Source: Geothrix sp. 21YS21S-2 (lineage in GTDB: Bacteria > Acidobacteriota > Holophagae > Holophagales > Holophagaceae). From it: a stretch of 64,000 nucleotides of DNA. Made by a program: the position numbers and the translations under genes. The notes beneath the pieces were generated by a model. The model searched no databases and was not told the origin of the DNA. It saw nothing but the letters and a program-made list of their open reading frames with translations. The DNA lies in NCBI RefSeq assembly GCF_030846775.1, contig NZ_CP132910.1, forward strand, positions 3,847,001 through 3,911,000, given 5' to 3'. Positions 28,942-37,327 of the stretch are shown one piece after another (position 1 is the first letter of the stretch; every line of letters starts with the position of its first letter).

Positions 28942-29943
28942 TCAGGCCTGGGCCGCTTCCGCCAGGTGTTCCTGGAGGTTCATGTCCACGGGGCATGCCC
29001 GGGTGCACTTGCCGCACCCGACGCAGCCGAGCATGTCGTAGCGCTCGGGGTAGTACGAGAACTTGTGGTAGACCCGCTGGCGCCAGCGCTGGGCCTGGGT
29101 CTCGCGGGGGTTGTGGCCGGAGGCGTGGAGGGTGAACATGTGGCCGCCGCAGGAGTCCCAGGTGCGCAGGCGGTGGCCGCCCTTGGCGTCGGACTCCTCG
29201 ACGATGTCGAAGCACACGCAGGTGGGGCAGACGTAGGCGCAGGCGCCGCAGCCCACGCAGCGCAGGCTCTGCTCGACCCAGATGCCGTCCTCGAACCGGT
29301 CCTTGAGCCGCCTCGTGAGGCCGGGCTGGTCGAAGGCGACCGGCACGTCCACGACCTTCTTCTCGAGGCCGGGGTCGGCCTTGAAGGCCTCTGGGGCCAG
29401 GGCCGCCATGGCCTTGCCCTTCTCCGTCAGGACCTCGGCCAGGAAGCCGCCGTCCACGGGCGTCAGCAGGATGTCGCTGCCCGCGGTGGAGCCGGGTCCG
29501 CCGCCGACGCTGGTGCAGAAGCAGGCGTCGTCCTTCCTCGTGCAGGCCACGCCGATGACGGCCAGGGCCTCCATGCGGGCGTTGAAGAAGCGGTCGCGGG
29601 TGTCCCAGTTGAACACCGCGTCCAGGGCCCTGAAGCCGGAGGCCTCGCAGGGGCGGACGCCGAAGAGGACGGTGGGCAGGGCATGGGGCTCGGCGTCCAC
29701 CAGGTCCACCGACTTGGAGCCGGTGGTGAAGCTCATGAGCCGCTCCACCTTGGGAAAGGCGGCCTCCTTGGCGGAGAGGATGGTCTGGAGGTAGTCCTTG
29801 GCCACGTCGGCGGGCTTGTCCACGGGATTGAGTTCGGTGCGCCCGTCCCGGTCCGTGGGGGCCAGGATCCGGCGGCCGTCCTTGGCCAGGGCCGCGAACA
29901 GCGTGTCGAGGGATGCTTGGGGGAGGAAGAAGTTGTCTGCCAT
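28942..29943 (-). CDS. flxB: FlxB: 4Fe-4S dicluster electron-transfer subunit
   Basis: A 333-residue protein of the HydB/sulfhydrogenase beta type. The two C-terminal 4Fe-4S motifs are RCVGCGACAYVCPTCVC near 232 and LGCVGCGKCTRACPV near 310. An N-terminal region is like the coenzyme F420 hydrogenase/beta family. It would relay electrons between FlxA and the Hdr part. Its ATG lies six bases after the flxC stop. Confidence 0.85.
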   Translation of the reverse strand: MADNFFLPQASLDTLFAALAKDGRRILAPTDRDGRTELNPVDKPADVAKDYLQTILSAKEAAFPKVERLMSFTTGSKSVDLVDAEPHALPTVLFGVRPCEASGFRALDAVFNWDTRDRFFNARMEALAVIGVACTRKDDACFCTSVGGGPGSTAGSDILLTPVDGGFLAEVLTEKGKAMAALAPEAFKADPGLEKKVVDVPVAFDQPGLTRRLKDRFEDGIWVEQSLRCVGCGACAYVCPTCVCFDIVEESDAKGGHRLRTWDSCGGHMFTLHASGHNPRETQAQRWRQRVYHKFSYYPERYDMLGCVGCGKCTRACPVDMNLQEHLAEAAQA

Positions 29944-29949
29944 GGCACC

Positions 29950-30741
29950 CTACCGGATGAAGGTCTCTTTGTCGTCGGGACGGAAGGTGGACAGGGCGTA
30001 GTCCAGCTTCGAGCTGGCCCCGGCCCTCTGGCCGAACTGGTGGTGCACGCTCTCTTCGCAGTTGAAGGTGAGGAGGTGGATGGGGATGCCCACGGGGCAG
30101 GCCCGGCCGCAGTCTCCGCACTCCACGCAGCGCCCCGCCAGGTGCATGGCGCGCACCATGTGGTACTCCAGGTTGCCCAGCGCGTGGCTGGCCACCGGCA
30201 CCCACTGGGGGCGGTTGCAGTCCATGGTGCAGTGGCCGCAGTAGCACATGGGGCAGCTGTTGCGGCAGGCGTAGCACTTCACGCAGCGGCTCAGCTCGCC
30301 CTGCCAGAAGGCCCAGCGCTGGGCCCGGTCCATCTTCGAGAGGCGCTCCAGGATCTCGCGGTCCCTGGCGGGGAGCTCCTTGGCCGAGGTGGCCAGGTGC
30401 TCCTCGATGGCCTGGGCCGAGGCGAGCTCCACGGTGCCGTCCCCGGCCAGGGCGAGGACGTTCTCCTCCTTGACCTGGCGCTCGGCCATGAGCTGGAGGA
30501 TGGCGCGCAGGGTGTCGGGCCGGGCGGTGATGGCCACGCGCCCGAGCTTCCTGATCTCGGGGCGGGTGAGGTAGGTGGCGAGGTTCTGCGCGCAGGCCTC
30601 GTCGAAGACGAGGCGATCGGCCTTTTCGGCCTTCTTGACGAAGGCCGGGCGCCGGGCGCCCATGGTGCCCTGCTCGTAGCCGATGACGGCCTTGACGTCG
30701 CCGCTTTCCAGGAGCTGCCGGGATTTTTCTCTCAGGTCCAT
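29950..30741 (-). CDS. flxC: FlxC: ferredoxin-like 4Fe-4S subunit
   Basis: A 263-residue protein. One cysteine cluster reads RCVKCYACRNSCPMCYCGHC near 150 and another VECGDCGRACPVG near 205. The N-terminal third (ESGDVKAVIGYEQGT) is typical of this family. It is the FlxC partner in the seven-gene cluster. ATG 30741 is used; GTG 30747, overlapping the flxD stop as GTGA, is equally possible and would add two residues. Confidence 0.85.
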   Translation of the reverse strand: MDLREKSRQLLESGDVKAVIGYEQGTMGARRPAFVKKAEKADRLVFDEACAQNLATYLTRPEIRKLGRVAITARPDTLRAILQLMAERQVKEENVLALAGDGTVELASAQAIEEHLATSAKELPARDREILERLSKMDRAQRWAFWQGELSRCVKCYACRNSCPMCYCGHCTMDCNRPQWVPVASHALGNLEYHMVRAMHLAGRCVECGDCGRACPVGIPIHLLTFNCEESVHHQFGQRAGASSKLDYALSTFRPDDKETFIR

Positions 30742-30743
30742 GG

Positions 30744-31187
30744 TCACTCCACGCCGGTCAGGGCGAGTTCCTTGTATTCGGTGTAGGGGCCCAGCTCCCG
30801 GACGGTGGTGGTGACTTCGTTCACCAGTTCCGCCCAGCGGGCCCCCTCGGCGGCCGACACCCAGGAGAAGGTCACCCTGCGCGTATCGATGCCCATGAAG
30901 TCCATGAGGTTGCGGTAGATCATCCAGCGCCTCCGGGCGTGGTAGTTGCCGGAGGTGTAGTGGCAGTCGTTGGGGTGGCAGCCGGAGACGATCACGCCGT
31001 CCGAGCCCCGGGAGAAGGCCTTGGCCAGCAGCATGAAGTCGATGCGGCCCGTGCAGGGCAGGCGCAGCACCCGGACGTTGGACTGGTACTTGATGCGGCT
31101 GGTGCCGGTGAGGTCGGCGCCGGCGTACGTGCACCAGTTGCAGACGAAGGCGGTGATCTTGGGTTCGAAGGGTTCGGTCATTTTCAT
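30744..31187 (-). CDS. flxD: FlxD/MvhD-like iron-sulfur subunit
   Basis: A 147-residue protein of the methyl-viologen-reducing hydrogenase delta family. CNWCTYAGADLTG, VRVLRLPCTGRID, DGVIVSGCHPNDCHY are the conserved cysteine stretches of the 2Fe-2S protein MvhD, which in methanogens links hydrogenase to HdrA. No hydrogenase large subunit is nearby, so here it should bridge FlxABC to HdrA. The gene is four bases from hdrA. Confidence 0.92.
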   Translation of the reverse strand: MKMTEPFEPKITAFVCNWCTYAGADLTGTSRIKYQSNVRVLRLPCTGRIDFMLLAKAFSRGSDGVIVSGCHPNDCHYTSGNYHARRRWMIYRNLMDFMGIDTRRVTFSWVSAAEGARWAELVNEVTTTVRELGPYTEYKELALTGVE

Positions 31188-31191
31188 CCCC

Positions 31192-33183
31192 TCAGAGGGT
31201 CATGAGTTCGGCGAATATCTGTTCGTTGCTGAAGCCCTGGATGTCGATGGCCTTGGTGCGGCAGGTCGACACGCAGGTGCCGCAGCCCTGGCAGAGGCCG
31301 GCGTTCACCTTGGCGAGGGTCTTGATCAGCGTGCCGTCCCGGCCGCGGATCTCCTCGGCCTCGATGGCCTGGTAGGGGCAGGCGCTCTGGCACAGGAAGC
31401 AGCCCACGCAGTAGGAGAACGTGGGCGCCGGAAGGCGGTTCACCACGGCCACCACGGGTTCGCGGGTGAGCTCGTCCCGGCTGAAGAGGCAGGCCACCTT
31501 GGCGGCGGCGCCCGAGGCCTGGGCCACGGTCTCGGGGATGTCCCGCGGGGCCTGGCAGGCCCCGGCCAGGTAGATGCCGGCGGTGTTGGTCTCCACGGGC
31601 TTGAGCTTGGGGTGGCTCTCCGCGAAGAAGTGGTAGGGGTCGTAGCTCACGTGGAGCTTCTGGGCCAGCTCCTCGGAGCCGTCCTGGGCCTGCACGGCGG
31701 TGGCCAGCACCACCATGTCGGCCTTGATCTCCACCGGCTCGCCGCCCAGGAGGGTGTCGGCGCCCTTGACGATGAGCTGGCCGTCCTCCTCGTAGATGCG
31801 CGAGACCCGGCCGCGGATGTACTTCACGTCGTCCTCTTCGATGGCCCGGCGCACGAACTCGTCGTAGTCCTTGCCGCCGCTGCGGATGTCCATGTAGAAG
31901 ACGTAGGCCTTCCCGTGGTGCATCTTGTGCTTGTAGAGCATGGCGTGCTTGGCGGTATACATGCAGCAGATCTTCGAGCAGTAGGGCACGCCCTTGGCCC
32001 GGTCCCGGCTGCCCGAGCAGGCCACGAAGACGATGGTCTCGGGCGCCTTGCCGTCGCTGGGGCGCTTCATGGCGCCCAGGGTGGGGCCCGAGGCGGAGGC
32101 GAGGCGCTCGAACTGCAGGCCGTCGATGACGTCCGCGTACTTCCCGTAGCCGTACTCCGGGAACTTGTCGGTGCGCATGACCTTGAAGCCCGTGGCCAGC
32201 ACGATGGCGCCCACGTCCAGGGTGACCAGCTCGTCCTGCTGGTCGAAGCGGATGGCGCCGGTGGGGCACATCTTCTCGCACACCTTGCACTTGCCGGACT
32301 TGTAGAAGGTGCAGTTGTCCTTGTCGATGACGGGCTTGTTGGGCACGGCCTGGGGGAAGGGGACGTAGATGGCGCTGCGCTTGCCCAGGCCCTCGTTGAA
32401 CTCGTCGGGGATCTTCTTCTGGGGGCACTTGGTGATGCACATGCCGCAGCCGGTGCAGAGCTTCTCGTCCAGCTGGCGGGCCTTCTTGCGGATGGTGGCC
32501 TTGAAGTTGCCGATGAAGCCCTCCAGCTTCTCCAGCTCCGCGTAGGTCATGAGGGTGATGTTGGGGTGGCGCGCGGCCTCCACCATCCTCGGCGTGAGGA
32601 TGCACTGGGAGCAGTCCAGGGTGGGGAAGGTCTCCGAGAGCTGGCTCATGTGGCCGCCGATGGAGGGGGACTTCTCCACCAGCACGACCTTGTGGCCGGC
32701 GTTGGCGATGTCGAGCGCCGCCTGGATCCCGGCGATGCCGCCGCCCAGCACAAGGGCGCGCTTGGTGACCGGCACGCGGATGGGCAGGAGGGGCGTGTTG
32801 TGCTTGACCTTCTCCACCATGACCCGGATGAGGTCGGCGGCCTTGTCGGTGGTGGCATCAACCTTCTCGTGCACCCAGGAGCAGTGCTCGCGGAGGTTGG
32901 CCATCTCGCAGAGGTAGGGGTTCAGCCCGGCCTCCTCCACGGCGTTGCGGAAGGTGGGCTCGTGCATGCGCGGGGAGCAGGCCGCCACCACCACGCCGGT
33001 GAGGTTGTGCTCCTTGATGGCCTCCTTGATCATGGTCTGGCCGGGGTCCGAGCACATGTACTTGTAGTCCACGCTGTGGACGACGCCCGGGACGTTCCTC
33101 GTGCACTCCGCCACCTTGGCGCAGTCGACGGTGGCGCCGATGTTCTCTCCGCAGTGGCAGGTGAATACGCCGATACGTGACAT
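31192..33183 (-). CDS. hdrA: HdrA: FAD and Fe-S subunit of heterodisulfide-reductase-like complex
   Basis: A 663-residue protein. It opens IGVFTCHCGENIG (N-terminal Fe-S cysteine segment), has a Rossmann FAD site in LVLGGGIAGIQAALDIA near 147, the LDCSQCILTP cysteine pair, a ferredoxin insertion with CTGCGMCITKCP near 240 and CKVCEKMCPTG, and two more 4Fe-4S motifs at the C-terminus (YCVGCFLCQSACPY, LCQGCGTCVSTC). HdrA is the flavin-based electron-bifurcating subunit in characterised complexes. No selenocysteine or frameshift is evident. Confidence 0.95.
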   Translation of the reverse strand: MSRIGVFTCHCGENIGATVDCAKVAECTRNVPGVVHSVDYKYMCSDPGQTMIKEAIKEHNLTGVVVAACSPRMHEPTFRNAVEEAGLNPYLCEMANLREHCSWVHEKVDATTDKAADLIRVMVEKVKHNTPLLPIRVPVTKRALVLGGGIAGIQAALDIANAGHKVVLVEKSPSIGGHMSQLSETFPTLDCSQCILTPRMVEAARHPNITLMTYAELEKLEGFIGNFKATIRKKARQLDEKLCTGCGMCITKCPQKKIPDEFNEGLGKRSAIYVPFPQAVPNKPVIDKDNCTFYKSGKCKVCEKMCPTGAIRFDQQDELVTLDVGAIVLATGFKVMRTDKFPEYGYGKYADVIDGLQFERLASASGPTLGAMKRPSDGKAPETIVFVACSGSRDRAKGVPYCSKICCMYTAKHAMLYKHKMHHGKAYVFYMDIRSGGKDYDEFVRRAIEEDDVKYIRGRVSRIYEEDGQLIVKGADTLLGGEPVEIKADMVVLATAVQAQDGSEELAQKLHVSYDPYHFFAESHPKLKPVETNTAGIYLAGACQAPRDIPETVAQASGAAAKVACLFSRDELTREPVVAVVNRLPAPTFSYCVGCFLCQSACPYQAIEAEEIRGRDGTLIKTLAKVNAGLCQGCGTCVSTCRTKAIDIQGFSNEQIFAELMTL

Positions 33184-33193
33184 CGCAGGCTCC

Positions 33194-34048
33194 TCAGACG
33201 GCCGCTGGGGTCATGACGGCGGGCACCATGTGCCGCTGCAGCCCCAGCTGGTTGGCGTCGATGCCCATCGCCAGGCCGAGGGCCTGGGTGATGAACAGGA
33301 CGGGGATCGTGTGGTCGGCGCCCAGGTGGGCGTTGATTTCGGGCCGGCGCATGTCCAGGTTGGACTGGCACATGGGGCAGGCCACGACGATCGCCTCGGC
33401 GCCGTGCTTGACGGCGTTGTCGACGATCTTCCCGCTCATCTTCGCCACCAGGTCGGTGCGGGTGACGGAGAAGGCCGCCCCGCAGCACTCGGTCTTGAAG
33501 TTCCACTCCTGGGGCGCCGCGCCCGCGGCGGCCATGAGGCGGTCCATGGACCGGGGGTCCTCGGCGCGGTCGAACTTCAGCACCTTGGGGGGCCGGACCA
33601 GGAGGCACCCGTAGTAGCACGCCACCTTGTGGGCGAAGGGCTTCGTGATCTTCCCGGGGATGACGTCGCTGAACCGGTCCAGCACCTCGAGGATGTTCAC
33701 GATGCGCACCTTGCCGGTGACGGGCTGCTCGATGATGGCCTCGATCTCCCGGGCCAGGGCGGGGTCCTTCTCGAGGGTGTCCCGGGCCGTGGACAGGCGG
33801 TTGTAGCAGGCCGCGCAGGGGGCCAGGATCTCGGTGAGGCCCGCGGCCTCGGCCTGGGCCAGGATGCGCGCGGGCAGGGCCAGGGCGAGCCTGTGGTCCA
33901 GCACGTGGGCGCTCGACGCCCCGCAGCAGTTCCAGTCGGGGACGTGCACCAGCTCGAGGCCCAGGGCGGGGGCCAGGGCCCTGACGGATTCGTCGAACTC
34001 CCTTGAGGAGCCGAGGAGGGAGCACCCGGGGTAGTAGCCGATCTTCAT
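33194..34048 (-). CDS. hdrB: HdrB: CCG-domain heterodisulfide-reductase-like subunit
   Basis: A 284-residue protein with two CCG domains (WNCCGASSAH with CAACYNRL; ACYYGCLLVRP with ECCGAAFS and CPMCQSNLD). These cysteines bind the non-cubane 4Fe-4S clusters that reduce a disulfide in methanogen HdrB. In bacteria the disulfide is unknown; DsrC has been proposed in sulfate reducers, but no dsrC is in this window. The gene lies between hdrA and hdrC with 4 to 10 base gaps. Confidence 0.95.
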   Translation of the reverse strand: MKIGYYPGCSLLGSSREFDESVRALAPALGLELVHVPDWNCCGASSAHVLDHRLALALPARILAQAEAAGLTEILAPCAACYNRLSTARDTLEKDPALAREIEAIIEQPVTGKVRIVNILEVLDRFSDVIPGKITKPFAHKVACYYGCLLVRPPKVLKFDRAEDPRSMDRLMAAAGAAPQEWNFKTECCGAAFSVTRTDLVAKMSGKIVDNAVKHGAEAIVVACPMCQSNLDMRRPEINAHLGADHTIPVLFITQALGLAMGIDANQLGLQRHMVPAVMTPAAV

Positions 34049-34052
34049 GGGG

Positions 34053-34625
34053 TCACCTCTTCTTTCCCAGCGTGAGCTGGAAGATCCGTTTCATGCCGCT
34101 GCGGCCCTTGATGAAGTGGGGCAGGAGGGGGAGCTTGCCGCGCACGTACATCTTCGGGGCCAGCCCCACGTCCTTCATGAGGTGGCGGCTGCGCAGCTTG
34201 TAGTCGGCCACCAGGCCGATTTCATAGAGGCGGCCGGTGACGCGGATGGAGTCCAGGAAGGCGCGGTGGAAGGCCAGGATGTCCCTGCTCCTGGGATGGG
34301 CCAGGTCCAGGGCGAGGGAGGCCTCGCGGACGTAGTCCATGACCTTGGCCACCTCCACCTCCTGGGGGCAGCGGGTGGAGCAGGTCTCGCAGGCCAGGCA
34401 CAGCCAGATGGCCTCGCTCTCCAGGACCCGGCGGTCCAGTTCGGGCCGTTCCAGCTGGAGGAGGCGCAGGGTCTGGCAGGAGGTGTTGTCCATGTCCTCG
34501 GCCACCGGGCAGCCCGCGGCGCACTTGCCGCACTGGTAGCAGTGGTTGAGGTTGATGCCCAATTCATGGCGCAGGCGGGAGGCGAGGGAATCCCCTGGGG
34601 CGGGTGCATGGTGAGCACTGGACAT
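34053..34625 (-). CDS. hdrC: HdrC: 4Fe-4S subunit of heterodisulfide-reductase-like complex
   Basis: A 190-residue protein with two 4Fe-4S motifs, CYQCGKCAAGCPV near residue 28 and CLACETCSTRCP near 68, and a helical C-terminus. It links HdrB to HdrA. ATG 34625 has AAGGAG upstream at six bases and is preferred over an in-frame upstream start. It is the first gene of the operon hdrC-hdrB-hdrA-flxD-flxC-flxB-flxA. Confidence 0.93.
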   Translation of the reverse strand: MSSAHHAPAPGDSLASRLRHELGINLNHCYQCGKCAAGCPVAEDMDNTSCQTLRLLQLERPELDRRVLESEAIWLCLACETCSTRCPQEVEVAKVMDYVREASLALDLAHPRSRDILAFHRAFLDSIRVTGRLYEIGLVADYKLRSRHLMKDVGLAPKMYVRGKLPLLPHFIKGRSGMKRIFQLTLGKKR

Positions 34626-34701
34626 GGGCGTCTCCTTCGTCGTGAGAAGATGACTTCGTTTTCCCCAAGTACCTGCTTGGATCCGTCCTGGGGAATGAGG
34701 G

Positions 34702-34726
34702 ATCAAGGGGTGGGGGGACCCTTGAT
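34702..34726. promoter_or_regulatory. Inverted repeat upstream of hdrC
   Basis: ATCAAGGG (34702-34709) and CCCTTGAT (34719-34726) form perfect 8-bp arms around a nine-base G-rich centre, 77 bases before the hdrC ATG and 99 before psd. It could be an operator for the redox operon or a transcript hairpin. It does not match the Rex consensus. Confidence 0.4.
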
Positions 34727-34788
34727 TATCGCTGATATTCGGGCACGGGAGTCCGGAATGTGACCCCTATCAATAAAAAAAGATCGAA

Positions 34789-34824
34789 TATAACATGACT
34801 AATCAGGTAGGTTAATTTGTCACT
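34789..34824 (+). promoter_or_regulatory. A/T-rich candidate promoter of psd
   Basis: The stretch from 34770 to 34824 is strongly A/T-rich in a GC-rich genome. TATAAC (34789-34794) is a good -10 candidate, and AGGTAGG (34805-34811) is a possible but distant ribosome-binding site before ATG 34825. No clear -35 was found. Confidence 0.35.
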
Positions 34825-35769
34825 ATGTGGAAAATGAAGCTCCGCCCCAGGTCCCGCCGGACCGCCGTCCTGATCCTGGGCTGCGCCCTGGGCGTGATAA
34901 CTTGGTTGGCAATGACTTCCTGGCCCCTTTCCCTTTCCCTCCTGCGCGTCTACCCCAAGAAGCTCGGCTCCGCCGCGGCGGGGTGGGCCGCCGGCCGCAC
35001 CCTCCCGGGAGGCCTCCGGGAGGCCGTCCTGGGCCGCTTCGTGCGGGCCTACGGCCTGGACATGGCCGAAGCCGAGCGTCCCCTGGCCGACTACCCCAGC
35101 CTCCAGGCCCTCTTCACGAGGCGCCTGAAGCCCGGCCTGAGGCCCCAGGCCCCGGAGGCCCCGGGCTGCGTCAACAGCCCCGTGGACGGCCTCCTCATCG
35201 CCTCCGGCCGCATCCAGGCCGGCCGGGCCATCCAGGCCAAGGGCCTCCCCTACGGCATCGGCGAGCTCCTCAAGCACGACCCCGGCGCGGCCCGCTTCGA
35301 GGGGGGCCACTACCTGACCCTCTACCTGTCCCCCAGGGACTACCACCGCATCCACGTTCCCATCCGCGGGCTGGTGACCGCCGTGGGCCGGGTGGAGGGG
35401 GAGCTCTGGCCCGTGAACGACGCCAGCACCACCCATGTCCCCCGCCTCTACGAGCGCAACCGCCGGGCCACCTGGGTGGCCCTGGGCGCGGGCCCCGACG
35501 AGGGGCTGGAGGTGGCCGCGGTGGCGGTGGGCGCCACCCACGTGGGGGGCGTGATCATCGACGGGCGGTGGCTCAGCGGCCGGACCCTCCCCCGGGACGG
35601 GTCGCTGCCCGTGGACCTCCTGCCCTGCGCCCCCGGGGACGACCTGGGCACGTTCCAGTTCGGGAGCACCGTGGTGCTGCTCATCGGCGGGCCCGGCGCG
35701 GCCCGGTGGGAGCCTGCCCTGACGGCGGGACCGGTGCGGGTGGGCCAGCGCCTGGGGCTGTTCCGGTGA
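34825..35769 (+). CDS. psd: Phosphatidylserine decarboxylase
   Basis: A 314-residue proenzyme with one N-terminal membrane segment. It has VNSPVDGLL, YLSPRDYHRIHVP (conserved His) and, near the end, FQFGSTVVLL. The GS within this motif is where family members self-cleave to form the pyruvoyl group. It converts phosphatidylserine to phosphatidylethanolamine at the inner membrane. No pssA lies beside it. Its stop overlaps the scpB GTG, so the two are coupled. Confidence 0.93.
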   Translation: MWKMKLRPRSRRTAVLILGCALGVITWLAMTSWPLSLSLLRVYPKKLGSAAAGWAAGRTLPGGLREAVLGRFVRAYGLDMAEAERPLADYPSLQALFTRRLKPGLRPQAPEAPGCVNSPVDGLLIASGRIQAGRAIQAKGLPYGIGELLKHDPGAARFEGGHYLTLYLSPRDYHRIHVPIRGLVTAVGRVEGELWPVNDASTTHVPRLYERNRRATWVALGAGPDEGLEVAAVAVGATHVGGVIIDGRWLSGRTLPRDGSLPVDLLPCAPGDDLGTFQFGSTVVLLIGGPGAARWEPALTAGPVRVGQRLGLFR

Positions 35770-36428
35770 CGGACGGCAACGAGATCTTCCAGGATTCCGA
35801 GCCCCTGTGGGAGGCCGGCGGGGACCTGCCCGGCGCCCTGGAGGCGGTGCTGGTGGCCAGCGGCGAGGTGCTGGACATGGCGCGGCTGAAGGAGCTGACG
35901 GGACTGGGCGAAGGCACCATCCGGCTGGGCCTGGAGAAGCTCGCGGAGCGGCTGGTGCCGCCCCGGGGCCTGCGGCTGCTGGAGGTGGGGGGAGGTTGGC
36001 GCCTGGCGGCGGCGCCGGAGTACCAGGCGATGATCAGCCGCCTGGTGACCATCACCCGCAGCGGCAAGCTCACCCCCGCCCAGATCGAGACCCTGGCCAT
36101 CATCGCCTACCGCCAGCCGGTGACCATCCCCGAGATCAACGAGCTGCGCGGCGTCACCAGCTGCTCCACCCAGGTCAAGAGCCTGGCCGAGCGCGAGCTC
36201 ATCACCCCCGCCGGCCGCAAGGCGGTGGTGGGCCGGCCCATGATGTGGGCCACCACCATGAAGTTCCTGGTCCACTTCGGCCTGCGGAGCCTCAACGACC
36301 TGCCCCGGCTGGGGGACTTCGGCGAGGCGAACCTGGAGGCCCTGGCCCTGGCGCGCCTGGAGCCGCCCCTGCCCGAGGGCGGGCTGTTCGACGGCGTCGA
36401 GGAAGAACCCGGGGAGACCGATGACTGA
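35766..36428 (+). CDS. scpB: Segregation and condensation protein ScpB
   Basis: A 220-residue protein with two winged-helix domains. LEAVLVASGEVL, the hallmark SGKLTPAQIETLAIIAYRQPVTIPEINELRG and VGRPMMWATTMKFLVHFGL are diagnostic. It is the kleisin-associated subunit of the Smc-ScpAB condensin. The GTG at 35766 overlaps the psd stop by 4 nt. scpA is not in the window, which is slightly unusual. Confidence 0.95.
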   Translation: MTDGNEIFQDSEPLWEAGGDLPGALEAVLVASGEVLDMARLKELTGLGEGTIRLGLEKLAERLVPPRGLRLLEVGGGWRLAAAPEYQAMISRLVTITRSGKLTPAQIETLAIIAYRQPVTIPEINELRGVTSCSTQVKSLAERELITPAGRKAVVGRPMMWATTMKFLVHFGLRSLNDLPRLGDFGEANLEALALARLEPPLPEGGLFDGVEEEPGETDD

Positions 36429-37269
36429 CGACGTCTACAAGGGCTGGACCCGGCCCGGCCCCAGGCCCCCCGGGGGCGTCGAGCCCGAGGAGGGCGAGAC
36501 CCTGGACTTCATCACCGGCCACTACCGGCTCTTCCAGTACCGGCGCGGCCACCGCTTCTCCACGGACGACATCCTCACCGCCTGGTACGGCACCACCTGG
36601 TGCCCGAGGCCGGCCCGGGTGGCGGATCTGGGCTCGGGCATCGGCAGCGTGGCCACCTCCGTGGCCTGGCGCTGCCCCGGCGCCCGGATCCACACCGTGG
36701 AGGCCCAGGCCATCTCCGCGCGCCTGGCCCGCAAGAGCGTGGCCTACAACGGCCTCCAGGACCGCTACACCATCCACGAAGGGGACCTGCGGGACCCGGA
36801 CCTGTTCGCGGGGGAGGAACCCTTCGACCTGGTGCTGGGTTCGCCGCCCTACTGGCCCGTGGGCTCCAAGGCCGAGGCCGCGCATCCCCAGGCCATTCCG
36901 GCCCGGCTGGAGGTGCGGGGGGACATCGGGGACTACGCCAAGGCCGCCGCGCGCATCCTGGCGCCGGGGGGGCTCTTCGCGTGCGTGTTCCCCTCCGACC
37001 AGATCGACCGCGCCGAGAAGGCCTACCGGGAAGCGGAGCTCCTCCTCATGCGCCGGCAGGACGTGGTGTTCAAGGAGGGGGAGCCGTACGGCATCGCGCT
37101 GTTCGCCGGGTGCCGGAAAGGTGACCTGCCGGAGGGGTTCGGGGAGGCCGCGGGGTTCCCGGTGGTGGCGCCCCCCGTGACCATCCGCAGGTGCGACGGC
37201 AGCGTGGATCCGTCCATCGCCATGGTCCGCCTGGCCATGGGCTTCCCCCCCGGCCTCGCCCTGGGGTGA
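36421..37269 (+). CDS. TrmN6-like N6-adenine methyltransferase
   Basis: A 282-residue SAM-dependent methyltransferase. LDFITGHYRLFQYRRGHRFSTDDILTAWYG opens the family that methylates A37 of tRNA-Val. The SAM-binding loop is VADLGSGIGSV near 62 and the catalytic N/SPPY motif is VLGSPPYW near 137. The N-terminal 20 residues are a proline-rich extension. It overlaps scpB by 8 nt. Assignment to tRNA rather than rRNA or protein is by family resemblance. Confidence 0.82.
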   Translation: MTDDVYKGWTRPGPRPPGGVEPEEGETLDFITGHYRLFQYRRGHRFSTDDILTAWYGTTWCPRPARVADLGSGIGSVATSVAWRCPGARIHTVEAQAISARLARKSVAYNGLQDRYTIHEGDLRDPDLFAGEEPFDLVLGSPPYWPVGSKAEAAHPQAIPARLEVRGDIGDYAKAAARILAPGGLFACVFPSDQIDRAEKAYREAELLLMRRQDVVFKEGEPYGIALFAGCRKGDLPEGFGEAAGFPVVAPPVTIRRCDGSVDPSIAMVRLAMGFPPGLALG

Positions 37270-37327
37270 AACGGCACGGGAATTCCTTGGTAACCTCTAG
37301 CTGTCATCAATCCCTCCGAGGCGCCCC

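Noticed and set aside
28089-34625. Methanogen-type hydrogenase operon (mvh/frh)
   Set aside because: No large or small hydrogenase subunit is present; FlxABC take that place.
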